From NCBI GenBank assembly GCA_021801125.1, contig JAJYYI010000094.1, forward strand, positions 1 to 64,000: a stretch of 64,000 nt of DNA. The letters run 5' to 3'. Each line of letters begins with the position of its first letter. Position 1 is the stretch's first letter. This document shows, piece after piece, positions 36,630 to 47,478 of this stretch. The notes below the pieces were generated by a model, which had not been told where the DNA came from, did not search any database, and worked only from the letters and a program-made list of their open reading frames with translations. The DNA comes from Deltaproteobacteria bacterium (GTDB taxonomy: Bacteria > Desulfobacterota > Binatia > Binatales > Binataceae). The translations under genes and the position numbers were made by a program.

Positions 36630-37217
36630 CAGGACAAACGCGACATCGTAAGGCTGCTCGAAGCTTCGAACAAGGGGTGACTGGAGTCTCTGGTCTCGAC
36701 TCGTGATGCGCGGATGCTCCAGTCTGCCTTCGCCTATTTTCGAGCGACCGCTCTGCTACAAGCACATGACCTCAAGGGCACACCCGCAGGCGGTATCAAC
36801 GTTGACGGCTGCGGCGACCGCCATTTGATGGGGTTCGAAGGCTTCGCGACGCCTGAGCGAAATCTCATCTTCGATATTAACGACTTCGACGAAACACTCC
36901 CTGCCCCCTTTGAATGGGACATGAAGATTGCGCCCGATGTCGAGACGCACACTCCGAACGTGATGGGATATATGCCAGGTTTTGCTGGCCCGCTCTTGCC
37001 CGGGGGACATCATTTCAGCAGACACGTTGGCCTCCCGCGTGGTCGGAGTGGCTTTCAACTCGTCGAGATCATGGTTCGGGTCCGAATGCCCGCCAGGCGG
37101 AGTTTTCGGCTTCTGAGGCACCGCCCGTTGGTTGCGTCGGGGTTTCGGTTCATGCCATTCTTTACGCGCAAAATCGAGAGACGCGTGGAATTTGTATTGA
37201 CCACCTCAAGAATGTAA
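36630..37217 (+). pseudogene. Decayed DUF2252 gene
   Basis: The reading frame aligns with DUF2252 proteins: DIVRLLEASNKG, then MLQSAFAYFRATALL, INVDGCGDRHLMGFEGFATPERN and LIFDINDFDETLPAPFEWDMK. An in-frame TGA interrupts it at 36678 and a TAG lies at 36627. After DMK the sequence no longer matches. DUF2252 proteins are about 400 residues, so most of the C-terminal half is lost. The ORF-track entry starting at 36714 is the surviving open part. Confidence 0.65.
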
Positions 37218-37326
37218 TACGAGTCGGCAAAACCGGCGTGGGTATTGTCTCATGGCATAGCCAAAACAACGCTGCGTGAAATTTTATCTATCGACTTAGT
37301 TATATACTCCAAGGAATCTCGCTGCC

Positions 37327-38910
37327 ATGAAAAACAGAGGAGGCCTATCACGCGGCAGATGGTATATGTTTCGGGGGTTGTACGGCGTAGCCGCAATCGG
37401 TTTCACCGTGGTCCTCACCTGGGTCGCCTCGCGGGTTGTCGCGCAAGCCGCGTCCGCCGCCTATGCGGTCTCGGACCCGGTGCCGTCTTTGCTCGAAGGC
37501 GCAAAGGTTACCACGGACGTCGCCAAACTGGCTGAAGGCGGGCGTGCTGTGCTTGGCGTGGCGGCCGACGGCGTAAGCGAGGTCGTAATTAGTGTTAACG
37601 CGGCTTCTGCAGGTCAGCAGCTCGCGTTCCAAGTTCTGAACGATAAGAACCAACCCAGCGTGTCGCCGAGCGAAGATGGCGCTCTCGCGACCGTCGAGGA
37701 GCAGACCTTCGATCAAAGCAAGGTCACTGTCAACTCCGTTAGCACGCCCCAGGGGCCGCGCGCCTTTGTGATTTATCAGGCGCCGCTTGATTTCGCGCGG
37801 CCTGGGGGTGCTGACGATGCCGCTTCCCAACGTGGCGTGTCGATCTCGTGGCAAGTGTCAGGTGGGGGCGAAACCCAAAGCGCCCCGATAACAATTATTC
37901 GGCCGCTGGTGGTCTTGGTTCACGGACTTTGGGGTGCACCGAGCGACTGGGACGACTTCAAGCCGCTCATTAGCGACCCGCGCTTTTCGGTGAGGCGCGC
38001 GGACTATTCCTTTTATGTCGGGCTCGGGCTGTCGAGCACCACGCCGTCATACACGACGGTTGCCATCGCTGAGGCGAACAGCCTCGGATTCTATTACAAC
38101 GCGGGTCAGGTGGCGCAGCAGATCGATTCGTTTATCGAGTCGTTCAAGCGAGGCTCTAATCCGTCAGGCGTTCCGGTGGCTGCGGTCGAGGCGGACGTGG
38201 TTGGCCATAGTATGGGCGGGGATGTGACGCGCACCATGCTGCTGTGGGTCGGCTTTGGTAGCGACCGGACCTTCGGGCAAGGCAATGTGCATAAGTTGAT
38301 CACGGTTGATACGCCCCATCTGGGCTCGCCGTTGGCGACAAACTTGCTGCAGGATAACAACTCGTGCGTGCGCGACACCTTCGCGACCGCAGGTATGTAC
38401 AGCTTTCTTAGCGTTACGACCGCATTTACGGACATCGAGATCAGTGGCGCGATCGGCGACCTACGCGCCAACCTGGAAGGGAAGGACTTAAGCCCCGCGC
38501 TGCGCTCCCTGCAGCCCGGCTCAAACGTTCCCCTTCAGGTCCCCCATTTGCTGCCGACCGCGTATCTCGCGGGGTGGATGAGCCAGGCTCAGTTGGACGG
38601 CCTTAATAACCCGCCTTATTTAGTGCAGGCCATACGGTACTGGTGCAAGGGAGATTCGTTGGCGGACAATCTGACCGTAGACGGGTGGCCGAAGGTGGTG
38701 GGGGCGCAAAGCGACGCTATCGTGCCTCTGCTAAGCGAGGTCAATGGCGGTTCAGCCTTCTCCACGGTGACGGCGATCCATAGCCCAGGCGTCGAGCAGC
38801 TCGGTTTTCTTCCGCCGAGCGCGCTCGATGAGGTGACCGACAATCCGTCCACGGCGATAACTCTGTTAAATACCTGGGTTAAGAGCTCGGCCTATGTTGA
38901 ACTGCGCTGA
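37327..38910 (+). CDS. Secreted alpha/beta-hydrolase (lipase/esterase-like)
   Basis: The N-terminus has a membrane-spanning signal segment, FRGLYGVAAIGFTVVLTWVASRVVA. Residues 50 to 180 form a beta-rich extension. The hydrolase domain starts at about residue 195 with PLVVLVHGLWGAPSDW (oxyanion region) and has the nucleophile elbow VVGHSMGG with Ser295. A histidine in AIHSPG near the C-terminus is a candidate catalytic His. It resembles triacylglycerol lipases and PGAP1-like esterases; the substrate is unknown. The ATG has AAGGAA upstream. Its end overlaps the next ORF by 17 bases, so the two are likely co-translated. Confidence 0.85.
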   Translation: MKNRGGLSRGRWYMFRGLYGVAAIGFTVVLTWVASRVVAQAASAAYAVSDPVPSLLEGAKVTTDVAKLAEGGRAVLGVAADGVSEVVISVNAASAGQQLAFQVLNDKNQPSVSPSEDGALATVEEQTFDQSKVTVNSVSTPQGPRAFVIYQAPLDFARPGGADDAASQRGVSISWQVSGGGETQSAPITIIRPLVVLVHGLWGAPSDWDDFKPLISDPRFSVRRADYSFYVGLGLSSTTPSYTTVAIAEANSLGFYYNAGQVAQQIDSFIESFKRGSNPSGVPVAAVEADVVGHSMGGDVTRTMLLWVGFGSDRTFGQGNVHKLITVDTPHLGSPLATNLLQDNNSCVRDTFATAGMYSFLSVTTAFTDIEISGAIGDLRANLEGKDLSPALRSLQPGSNVPLQVPHLLPTAYLAGWMSQAQLDGLNNPPYLVQAIRYWCKGDSLADNLTVDGWPKVVGAQSDAIVPLLSEVNGGSAFSTVTAIHSPGVEQLGFLPPSALDEVTDNPSTAITLLNTWVKSSAYVELR

Positions 38911-39979
38911 ACGTAGGGAAATTCGAAAAACACATAGCTTGCGGGCTTGGGCTCGGCTCTTGTGCCCGTTCGCCGTGGTGGGCATCTTGGCGTTGTCCGG
39001 TTTAGGAGCGGACTATCGGCAGGGACAGCCAAATAGGTCGGACCCAGTCTCTGCCGAGAGCCCAGCTATAGACTTCACGTCGCCGGCCAACGGCAGCTCC
39101 ATTTCGGCGGGCCAGACGCTGAGCATTACGCTCAGTGTGTCGCATCCCGAGGCCTTTACGCGGGGAATCTCGGTAATCGGCCAAGGCGCAATCGGCGCGA
39201 CCCCGATTAAGAATGCGCCTCCGTTTGAGTTCACGCTTGATATTCCGGTGAATCTGTCGCCGGGCACCTACCAGCTCACGGCTTTAGGCTTTGGCCTGTC
39301 AAGTCGGCCAATCGCCACGGCGTCCGTTGCGGTGCGAGTCGAGCCGCCCGCGGGCGCCACGCTGTCGGCGACGCCGCCCGAAGAGGTCATTCTCGAAGCT
39401 ATCGGCGAACAGCTTCCGCTGCGCGTGGTGGGCGAGGCTCCTGGGGGCCGGCCGGTCAACTTGATGGGCGCATCGAACCTCACAGCCGTCTCGGCCGATA
39501 CGAGCGTTGCGACGGTCGACAGCCAAGGGATGGTCACCGCGGTGGGGGCCGGCCACACAGTGATCAATGTTACCTTTGGCGGACACGCTGCCGGAGCGGT
39601 GCTGGTGCACGTAGTTGACCCGGCGCTGATTCCGTCACTGACCAAGCTGACGTTTGGCGCCGAGGCTGTTGGCCGCCGAGGTCAAGCGCAATCCTTCACG
39701 GTGCGAAATGCGGTTTCTTACCCGGTGCGCATATTAAGCGTGACCTCGTCGGACGAATTCCCCAAAACCAGCGACTGTGAAGCTATCTCTCCAATTCCCG
39801 CAGGAGGTTCGTGCACCATTCGCGTGAGCTTCGCCCCCGAAGGATCCGGAGTGCGCGACGGCGTGGTTACGATCGTGAACAGCGCGGTAATCGCCCCGAC
39901 GCGTGTTTACCTGACCGGCAGCGGTACACAGGAACGAAACCGTTTTCGAGATAGGGACGATCGGGACTTCCCGCGCTAG
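38894..39979 (+). CDS. Secreted Ig-like domain protein (BIG2 and choice-of-anchor-D-like)
   Basis: A 361-residue exported protein with a signal segment, LLCPFAVVGILALSGLGA. Residues 50 to 150 form an Ig-like repeat (IDFTSPANGSSISAGQTL). A BIG2-like domain spans about 155 to 255, with SADTSVATVDSQGMVTAVGAG. The last domain, KLTFGAEAVGRRGQAQSFTVRN to YLTGSG, is like the choice-of-anchor-D/ASPM-SPD2-hydin repeat. The tail RFRDRDDRDFPR is strongly charged. It starts inside the end of the hydrolase gene, suggesting the products act together at the cell surface or outside the cell. No enzyme motif is visible. Confidence 0.8.
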   Translation: MLNCAERREIRKTHSLRAWARLLCPFAVVGILALSGLGADYRQGQPNRSDPVSAESPAIDFTSPANGSSISAGQTLSITLSVSHPEAFTRGISVIGQGAIGATPIKNAPPFEFTLDIPVNLSPGTYQLTALGFGLSSRPIATASVAVRVEPPAGATLSATPPEEVILEAIGEQLPLRVVGEAPGGRPVNLMGASNLTAVSADTSVATVDSQGMVTAVGAGHTVINVTFGGHAAGAVLVHVVDPALIPSLTKLTFGAEAVGRRGQAQSFTVRNAVSYPVRILSVTSSDEFPKTSDCEAISPIPAGGSCTIRVSFAPEGSGVRDGVVTIVNSAVIAPTRVYLTGSGTQERNRFRDRDDRDFPR

Positions 39980-40027
39980 AATCTAAAAGCGTTTTTGCCC
40001 GAGACGGGTTTGTGAATGAAGTCGTAG

Positions 40028-42088
<2,061 letters not shown>

Positions 42089-42152
42089 ACTGCGGCGAGC
42101 GCACGGCGTTGAACGTGAAACCACGTCAAGGCGCAATGCAACCAGCCGAAAG

Positions 42153-42449
42153 ATGGGCGTGCAAAGGACATCGGCTAATCACGCGCGGCTTACGTTGCTC
42201 ATCTCCGGACGAGTACAGGGTGTAGGCTTTCGTTTCAGCGCTGCCCAGCAGGCCCGCCGGCTCGGGCTGCGCGGATGGGCGAGAAACCTGCTCGATGGCC
42301 GGGTGGAGATTGTCGCCGAGGGTACTCGCGAGGCGTTGGAAGTTCTGCACGCCTGGGCGCATCAGGGACCGCCTTTGGCGAGAGTGACCGAGGTCGCCGA
42401 GCAATGGTCGGACGCTCGCGACGAACCGGCGGGTTTCGCCGTGCGATGA
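42153..42449 (+). CDS. acyP: Acylphosphatase
   Basis: The small enzyme hydrolyses acyl phosphates. The signature [43 protein letters not shown] includes the phosphate-binding loop and the catalytic Arg and Asn. The length is 98 residues. It lies between ligA and korAB. Its stop codon lies inside a perfect palindrome (listed separately). Confidence 0.95.
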   Translation: MGVQRTSANHARLTLLISGRVQGVGFRFSAAQQARRLGLRGWARNLLDGRVEIVAEGTREALEVLHAWAHQGPPLARVTEVAEQWSDARDEPAGFAVR

Positions 42450-42463
42450 TGCGGGCGCATCAT
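42446..42463. repeat. 18-base palindrome at the acyP stop
   Basis: ATGATGCG and CGCATCAT flank a GG centre, making a perfect inverted repeat. It overlaps the acyP stop codon and lies about 115 bases upstream of korA. No T-run follows immediately, so an operator is as likely as an RNA hairpin. Confidence 0.5.
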
Positions 42464-42547
42464 GACTGTGAGCGCAGTGTAAGCGTTTTTCTTGTTAGCA
42501 TGTTGATGTAAAATTCTGTCAGGATATGTGCGACCTCCGCGGCCGCA

Positions 42548-42561
42548 ACCTAGCGCTAGGT
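42548..42561. promoter_or_regulatory. 14-base palindrome directly before the korA ribosome-binding site
   Basis: ACCTAGCGCTAGGT is perfectly self-complementary and ends two bases before the GGAG that serves as ribosome-binding site of korA. It could bind a dimeric repressor or fold into a small hairpin that limits access to the ribosome-binding site. The sequence is directly visible; the function is inference. Confidence 0.5.
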
Positions 42562-42575
42562 AGGAGAAATAACCC

Positions 42576-44474
42576 ATGTCTGTGCCTTCCGAGAGCGTCC
42601 CACCGCTGGTCCAGCCGGTGATCGGGAAGACGCCGGTTCGTGCCAAGCCAATCGTCGAACGTCCGCAAATAGTGATTCGCTTCGCGGGAGATTCGGGCGA
42701 TGGGATGCAGGTAACCGGGACCCAGTTCACCGCCGAATCAGCGCTGGCCGGAAACGATATTGCCACGCTGCCTGACTTTCCCGCCGAGATTCGCGCGCCA
42801 GCCGGAACGATCGCCGGTGTCAGCGGCTTTCAGCTTAACTTTTCGAGTCACGAGGTGTTCACGCCGGGCGATGAGCCGGATGTGCTCGTCGCGATGAACC
42901 CCGCGGCGCTCAAAGCGAATATCGGCGATTTGACGGCTAACGGCGTGTTGATTATCGACAAGGAGAGCTTTACCGAAGCGAACCTTAAGCGCGCCGGATT
43001 CGAGTCGAATCCGCTGACTGACGGCACGCTGGCGAAGTTCCAGGTCTTTCAGGTCGAGGTCGGCAAGCTCACCGCGCTCGCCCTTCGCGAACTGGGGTTG
43101 AATAATCGCGCGGTCAGTCGTTGCCGAAACTTTTTCGTCCTGGGGCTGGTTTCGTGGCTTTATCAGCGTCCCACCGAAAGGACGCTGGAGTGGATTAAGA
43201 GCCGGTTCAAGAAAACGCCCGAGGTGCTCGAAGCAAATCTCCGCGCTTTCAGGGCCGGATACAACTTCGGCGAAACCACCGAGATGTTCACCAGTGCGTA
43301 CAAGGTGCCGCCGGCGAGAATCGCGCCAGGTTTTTACCGCAACATAACAGGCAATGGCGCAACGGCACTCGGGTTTCTCGCCGCCAGCGTTAAATCGGGA
43401 TTGCCGCTGTTTTTGGGCTCTTATCCGATAACGCCGGCCAGCGACATCTTGCACGAACTGGCGACCTACAAAAACTTTCCGGTGTACACGTTCCAAGCCG
43501 AAGACGAAATTGCAGGGGTGTGTTCCGCGATCGGTGCGGCCTTCGGCGGCGCGATTGGCGTGACGACGACCTCGGGCCCAGGAATGAACCTGAAGGCCGA
43601 GGCTATTGGCCTTGCGGTAAAGGTCGAGCTGCCGATTGTGATCACCGATATTCAGCGGGCGGGTCCTTCCACCGGGATGCCGACCAAGCCGGAGCAAGCG
43701 GATTTGTTGATGGCGATGTTCGGGCGACACGGTGAATCGCCGTTGCCGGTCATTGCCGCTTCAACTCCGGCGGACTGCTTCAGTTGCGCGTACGAGGCGG
43801 TGCGTATCGCGGTGAAGTACATGACCCCGGTGGTTTTGCTGTGCGACGGCCATCTGGCTAACGGCGCCGAGCCGTGGCTGGTGCCGGACGCCTCGCAATT
43901 GGCGCCGATCAAAGTGGAATTCCGGACCGATCCCCAGGGTTTCCAGCCTTACCTTCGCGACGAACAGACGTTGTCGCGCCCGTGGGCGCTTCCAGGCACC
44001 CCCGGGCTGGAGCATCGAATCGGCGGCCTCGCCGCGGAGCATCCCACCGGCAATGTGAGCTACTCGCCGGCGAATAACGAGCTGATGGTGCGGATGAGGG
44101 CGCGCAAGGTCGCGGGAATCGCGCGCGAGATACCACCGACGGAAGTCTTCGGCGACGCTAACGGCGGCAAGGTCCTCGTCCTGGCGTGGGGGTCCACGTT
44201 CGGCACGGTGCGCCAGGCGGTGAGCGAGCTGCGCGCCAAGGGTAAGAGCGTGTCGCACGTCCACCTGCGCTATCTCAACCCGCTGCCGCCCGACCTTGGA
44301 GAAATTCTGCGGCGGTTCGAACGGGTGATGGTGGCGGAGATGAATTTGGGACAATTGCTCAGGTTGATCCGCGCCGAATTCCTGATCAACGCCGTGGGGT
44401 GCAACAAGGTCCAGGGACGGCCGTTCAAAATCTCGGAAATTACCAGCCGCGTGACGCGCCTGCTGGAGGAGTAA
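42576..44474 (+). CDS. korA: 2-oxoacid:ferredoxin oxidoreductase, fused gamma-alpha subunit (2-oxoglutarate type)
   Basis: With KorB this enzyme oxidatively decarboxylates 2-oxoglutarate (or a related 2-oxoacid) to the CoA thioester with ferredoxin as acceptor, or runs in reverse in reductive carbon fixation. The N-terminal gamma domain has IRFAGDSGDGMQVTGTQF; the alpha part includes LGSYPITPASDILHELA and TTTSGPGMNLKAEAIGLA. The length is 632 residues, as in KorA proteins with the fused gamma domain. korB follows six bases downstream. Specificity for 2-oxoglutarate is inferred from similarity. Confidence 0.93.
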   Translation: MSVPSESVPPLVQPVIGKTPVRAKPIVERPQIVIRFAGDSGDGMQVTGTQFTAESALAGNDIATLPDFPAEIRAPAGTIAGVSGFQLNFSSHEVFTPGDEPDVLVAMNPAALKANIGDLTANGVLIIDKESFTEANLKRAGFESNPLTDGTLAKFQVFQVEVGKLTALALRELGLNNRAVSRCRNFFVLGLVSWLYQRPTERTLEWIKSRFKKTPEVLEANLRAFRAGYNFGETTEMFTSAYKVPPARIAPGFYRNITGNGATALGFLAASVKSGLPLFLGSYPITPASDILHELATYKNFPVYTFQAEDEIAGVCSAIGAAFGGAIGVTTTSGPGMNLKAEAIGLAVKVELPIVITDIQRAGPSTGMPTKPEQADLLMAMFGRHGESPLPVIAASTPADCFSCAYEAVRIAVKYMTPVVLLCDGHLANGAEPWLVPDASQLAPIKVEFRTDPQGFQPYLRDEQTLSRPWALPGTPGLEHRIGGLAAEHPTGNVSYSPANNELMVRMRARKVAGIAREIPPTEVFGDANGGKVLVLAWGSTFGTVRQAVSELRAKGKSVSHVHLRYLNPLPPDLGEILRRFERVMVAEMNLGQLLRLIRAEFLINAVGCNKVQGRPFKISEITSRVTRLLEE

Positions 44475-44480
44475 TTAGCA

Positions 44481-45479
44481 ATGGCGAGTGCGCTTAGCCG
44501 AAAGGACTTCGTCTCCGATCAGGAAGTGCGATGGTGCCCGGGATGTGGCGATTACGCGATTCTTGCTCAGGTGCAAAAAGTGTTGCCCGAGTTTGGAGTT
44601 GCGCGCGAAAACGTCGTGTTTATCTCAGGTATCGGATGCTCGAGCCGCTTCCCGTATTACATGAACACCTACGGCTTCCATACCATACACGGACGCGCCC
44701 CGGCGTTTGCCACCGGTCTTAAGGCTGTCCGCCCGGAGCTTGACGTTTGGGTGGTCACGGGCGACGGCGACGGGCTATCGATCGGCGGAAATCACCTCCT
44801 GCACGTCCTGCGCCGCAACGTGGACCTTCGCATACTCCTCTTCAACAATCGCATTTACGGTCTGACCAAGGGCCAATACTCGCCGACCTCGGAGATGGGC
44901 AAGGTTACCAAGTCCACTCCCTTTGGCTCGGTGGATTTCCCGTTCAATCCGGTTTCGGTCGCGCTGGGGGCCGGCGGCAGCTTCGTTGCCCGCGCGATCG
45001 ACGTTGAGCAAAAGCATCTCGGCGAAATGCTCAAACGAGCGCATGCCCATCGCGGGGCGGCGTTCGTCGAAATTTTGCAGAACTGCAATATCTTCAACGA
45101 CGGCGCTTTCAACGAGCTTACCGATAAGGCGCTTAAGGCCGACCATCAACTCGTCCTTGAGCATGGAAAGCCTTTGATCTTCGGGAAGAACCGGGACCGC
45201 GGAATACGGTTGCGTGGAATGACCGCCGAGGTTGTGCAGCTCGGCAACGGCGTAACCGAGCACGAGTTGCTCGTTCATGACGAGACCAACCTAACCCAGG
45301 CTTTCTTGCTCGCCGGCTTTGAGCCGCCGCTCCCCGCGCCGATCGGAGTTTTTTACTCCGCAACGCGTCCCACTTACGACGCAGCAATCAACCGACAGCT
45401 CACTGATGTGCGGACCAAGATAGGTAGCGGCGATCTTGATAAATTGCTTCGCAGCGGAGACACCTGGGCGGTACCCTAG
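44481..45479 (+). CDS. korB: 2-oxoacid:ferredoxin oxidoreductase, beta subunit
   Basis: KorB binds thiamine pyrophosphate and the iron-sulfur cluster. The N-terminal VRWCPGCGDYAILAQVQ and GIGCSSRFPYYMNTYGFHTIHGR supply cluster ligands, and VVTGDGDGLSIGGNHLLH is the TPP-binding motif. The length is 332 residues, typical of the two-subunit type. No separate ferredoxin-domain delta subunit is adjacent, as usual for KorAB. Confidence 0.95.
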   Translation: MASALSRKDFVSDQEVRWCPGCGDYAILAQVQKVLPEFGVARENVVFISGIGCSSRFPYYMNTYGFHTIHGRAPAFATGLKAVRPELDVWVVTGDGDGLSIGGNHLLHVLRRNVDLRILLFNNRIYGLTKGQYSPTSEMGKVTKSTPFGSVDFPFNPVSVALGAGGSFVARAIDVEQKHLGEMLKRAHAHRGAAFVEILQNCNIFNDGAFNELTDKALKADHQLVLEHGKPLIFGKNRDRGIRLRGMTAEVVQLGNGVTEHELLVHDETNLTQAFLLAGFEPPLPAPIGVFYSATRPTYDAAINRQLTDVRTKIGSGDLDKLLRSGDTWAVP

Positions 45480-45968
45480 TGCTCTGTGGGTGGGCAAAAC
45501 TTCTAGGAGGAGGCTTATCCTCGACGGCGGTGCTGGTCCAGGGCGAACCCGTAACACGCTGCCCGGGTTCCACCGGCGAGGTTTAGCTGAGAGCCTACAG
45601 ACTGTGAGCGTGGCGATTCCTGGCGTGAGGGATCGCCGCGCATCCTCTTCTCGTAGGGAAACAAAGCTGCCACCCGAACCGCGCACGAATCCTTCGGCGG
45701 TTTCAACGTTCTCCCCGCCTGCGACCTCCGGCATCCCGGGCGTGTCCTGGAACTTAGACGGCCCGACATACTGTCCTTCGCCGGCGCCGTTACCCTGCGG
45801 GTTTCTCCCGACGGTAAAGCAGAACATGTGCCGCGCGGCGCTGCGATGCCCCGGACAGAGGCGGCAACGGAGCTTGCCTGACGCCGCGCTTCGCCTTATT
45901 TTCGTTTTACGCGTCAAGGAATTATTTTCATTGGACCCTAGTTTCCCCGTGCTTTTTGTGCCGTTGTA
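45480..45968 (+). other. 489-base spacer after korB, content unassigned
   Basis: GC-rich sequence with long chance ORFs on both strands (177 and 236 residues) and no recognisable protein motif. I compared it by eye with RNase P, SRP, tmRNA, 6S RNA and common riboswitches and found no convincing match. The last 70 bases are AT-rich and may contain the promoter of the histidine kinase. Confidence 0.45.
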
Positions 45969-47294
45969 ATGGGAGCGGGAACAAGCGGAGTGAACGAGCA
46001 AAGCAGCCTCCGGCAGCCCATGGACGAGTCCAAAGAATCCGTCGCGGCGATGGGGCGAGGAAGTTCGAATGACCGTGAGACGCGTTTAGCATTGCGCTTT
46101 GCAGGATGGTCGGTGGCCATGTTGCCGCTGATCGCGACGGGGGCCGTTCTGGACAACGCCGCTCACGCGGCGTCCGGCGCAAGCGTGGTAACGATTGCCG
46201 GGCTGCAAGCTGCGGCGGTACTCGGCATTGTGGCATTGACAATGCGATGCGGGAACGGCCGGACCCTGAGTCGCGGTGCGTTCGGCGCTTTGGTTTGGCT
46301 GAGCGCCGGATGGGTGTGGCAGGCGATCGAGGTGGGCTGGCTTGGCGGGCTCGCCGTAGTGTTGTTCGCCGCGCAGGTTAGCAGCGGAATGCTCCTGCCG
46401 TGGACTCGCCTATGGCAGGAGTTGGTTGCCGCGTCGGCGGTTGTCGCATTCCTCGTGGCGGCGTTCGCGTCCGGGGTTTGGTGGACTGGCGCCATAGGCC
46501 TGCTGGGGTGGGTTCTCTTTGGAGGCGCGCTCGGATGGGCTTTGCTGGTGACGCTGCGCGGAGGCGAGGAGCATGAAGCAATCTTTGGCCAACGTGATCG
46601 CACCTTCATGGAAAGGTTGGTCCACGAAATAAGGTCGCCCGCCGGAGCGATCAGCATGCGAGTCGAATTACTTCGCGACCAGGTGTCGGATGCCAAGACA
46701 TTGAGCGCGCTGGAAGCGATCGGAGCTGCGGCGCTGCGCATTCTGAGCCTTACCGATAACCTATGTGACGCCTTTCAGATCGAGGCCGGGGATATCCGAT
46801 CGCGGCCGCGATCGGTGGATCTGAATGCCGTGGTTGAGGGCACGGCGGCGGAGCTTGCGGCTGCGGCGCGCAATCGACAAATCCAGGTGGAAATGGCGCT
46901 CGATCCGTCAAGACCTCAGCTTGACGTTGACCCGCGCCATCTTAAGCGCGTGACCGCAAACCTGCTCGATAACGCGGTCAAGTTCACCCCGATGGGCGGA
47001 CGCGTGACGGTCAGCACGACCGCTTCGTCGCCATGGGTCAAAATAGCCTTTAAGGACAGCGGCCCGGGCATTGATACGCGCCAAGGGGCGACGCTGTTTG
47101 CGCCGCCGAAGCTGGGGGCAAAGCAGCGCCGAGCAGGTGGGCTGGGTTTGTTCGTTGCCAAGACGATGACAGAGCTTTGCGGCGGCACGATCCTAGTGGA
47201 GAGCACGCCCGGCCATGGCGCGACTTTCACCGTGGTCATTCCTCAGGAAGGGAAACCGGCCGCGAGCCGGCAGCCCGGCGGCGGTGGAAATTGA
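45969..47294 (+). CDS. Membrane-bound sensor histidine kinase
   Basis: Residues 40 to 195 contain about six hydrophobic helices without a recognised periplasmic sensor. The DHp domain follows with the phosphoacceptor His219 in RLVHEIRSPAGAI. The ATPase domain has the N box RVTANLLDNAVKFTP, G1 DSGPGID and G2 GGLGLFVAK. It is 441 residues long. No response regulator gene is next to it, so it appears orphan. A start at ATG 46020 is possible. Confidence 0.9.
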   Translation: MGAGTSGVNEQSSLRQPMDESKESVAAMGRGSSNDRETRLALRFAGWSVAMLPLIATGAVLDNAAHAASGASVVTIAGLQAAAVLGIVALTMRCGNGRTLSRGAFGALVWLSAGWVWQAIEVGWLGGLAVVLFAAQVSSGMLLPWTRLWQELVAASAVVAFLVAAFASGVWWTGAIGLLGWVLFGGALGWALLVTLRGGEEHEAIFGQRDRTFMERLVHEIRSPAGAISMRVELLRDQVSDAKTLSALEAIGAAALRILSLTDNLCDAFQIEAGDIRSRPRSVDLNAVVEGTAAELAAAARNRQIQVEMALDPSRPQLDVDPRHLKRVTANLLDNAVKFTPMGGRVTVSTTASSPWVKIAFKDSGPGIDTRQGATLFAPPKLGAKQRRAGGLGLFVAKTMTELCGGTILVESTPGHGATFTVVIPQEGKPAASRQPGGGGN

Positions 47295-47478
47295 AGCTCG
47301 TGCTCGCTAACGATCTAGGGACACAAAACCGTGCGCCTTGGCGTCCCTCTTGCGGCTTTTGATCCAAGCGAACGCTCGTACCGTGCCTCCGCGGGCAAGG
47401 GGTAAACTCGAGGCGGCGCGCTTTATGGGCCTGCAGCCTGCTCTGTTTTGTTGACACGCACTATCAAGATGGGGCGCC

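Noticed and set aside
45594-45602. GCTGAGAG-like element suggesting a TPP riboswitch
   Set aside because: The second half of the TPP motif is absent on the same strand at a fitting distance, and the downstream gene is a histidine kinase.
45436-45969. 177-residue ORF overlapping the end of korB
   Set aside because: Starts inside korB, no motif, Arg/Pro/Ser-rich composition; likely chance.
45291-46001. 236-residue minus-strand ORF after korB
   Set aside because: Overlaps korB and the histidine kinase start; no recognisable domain.
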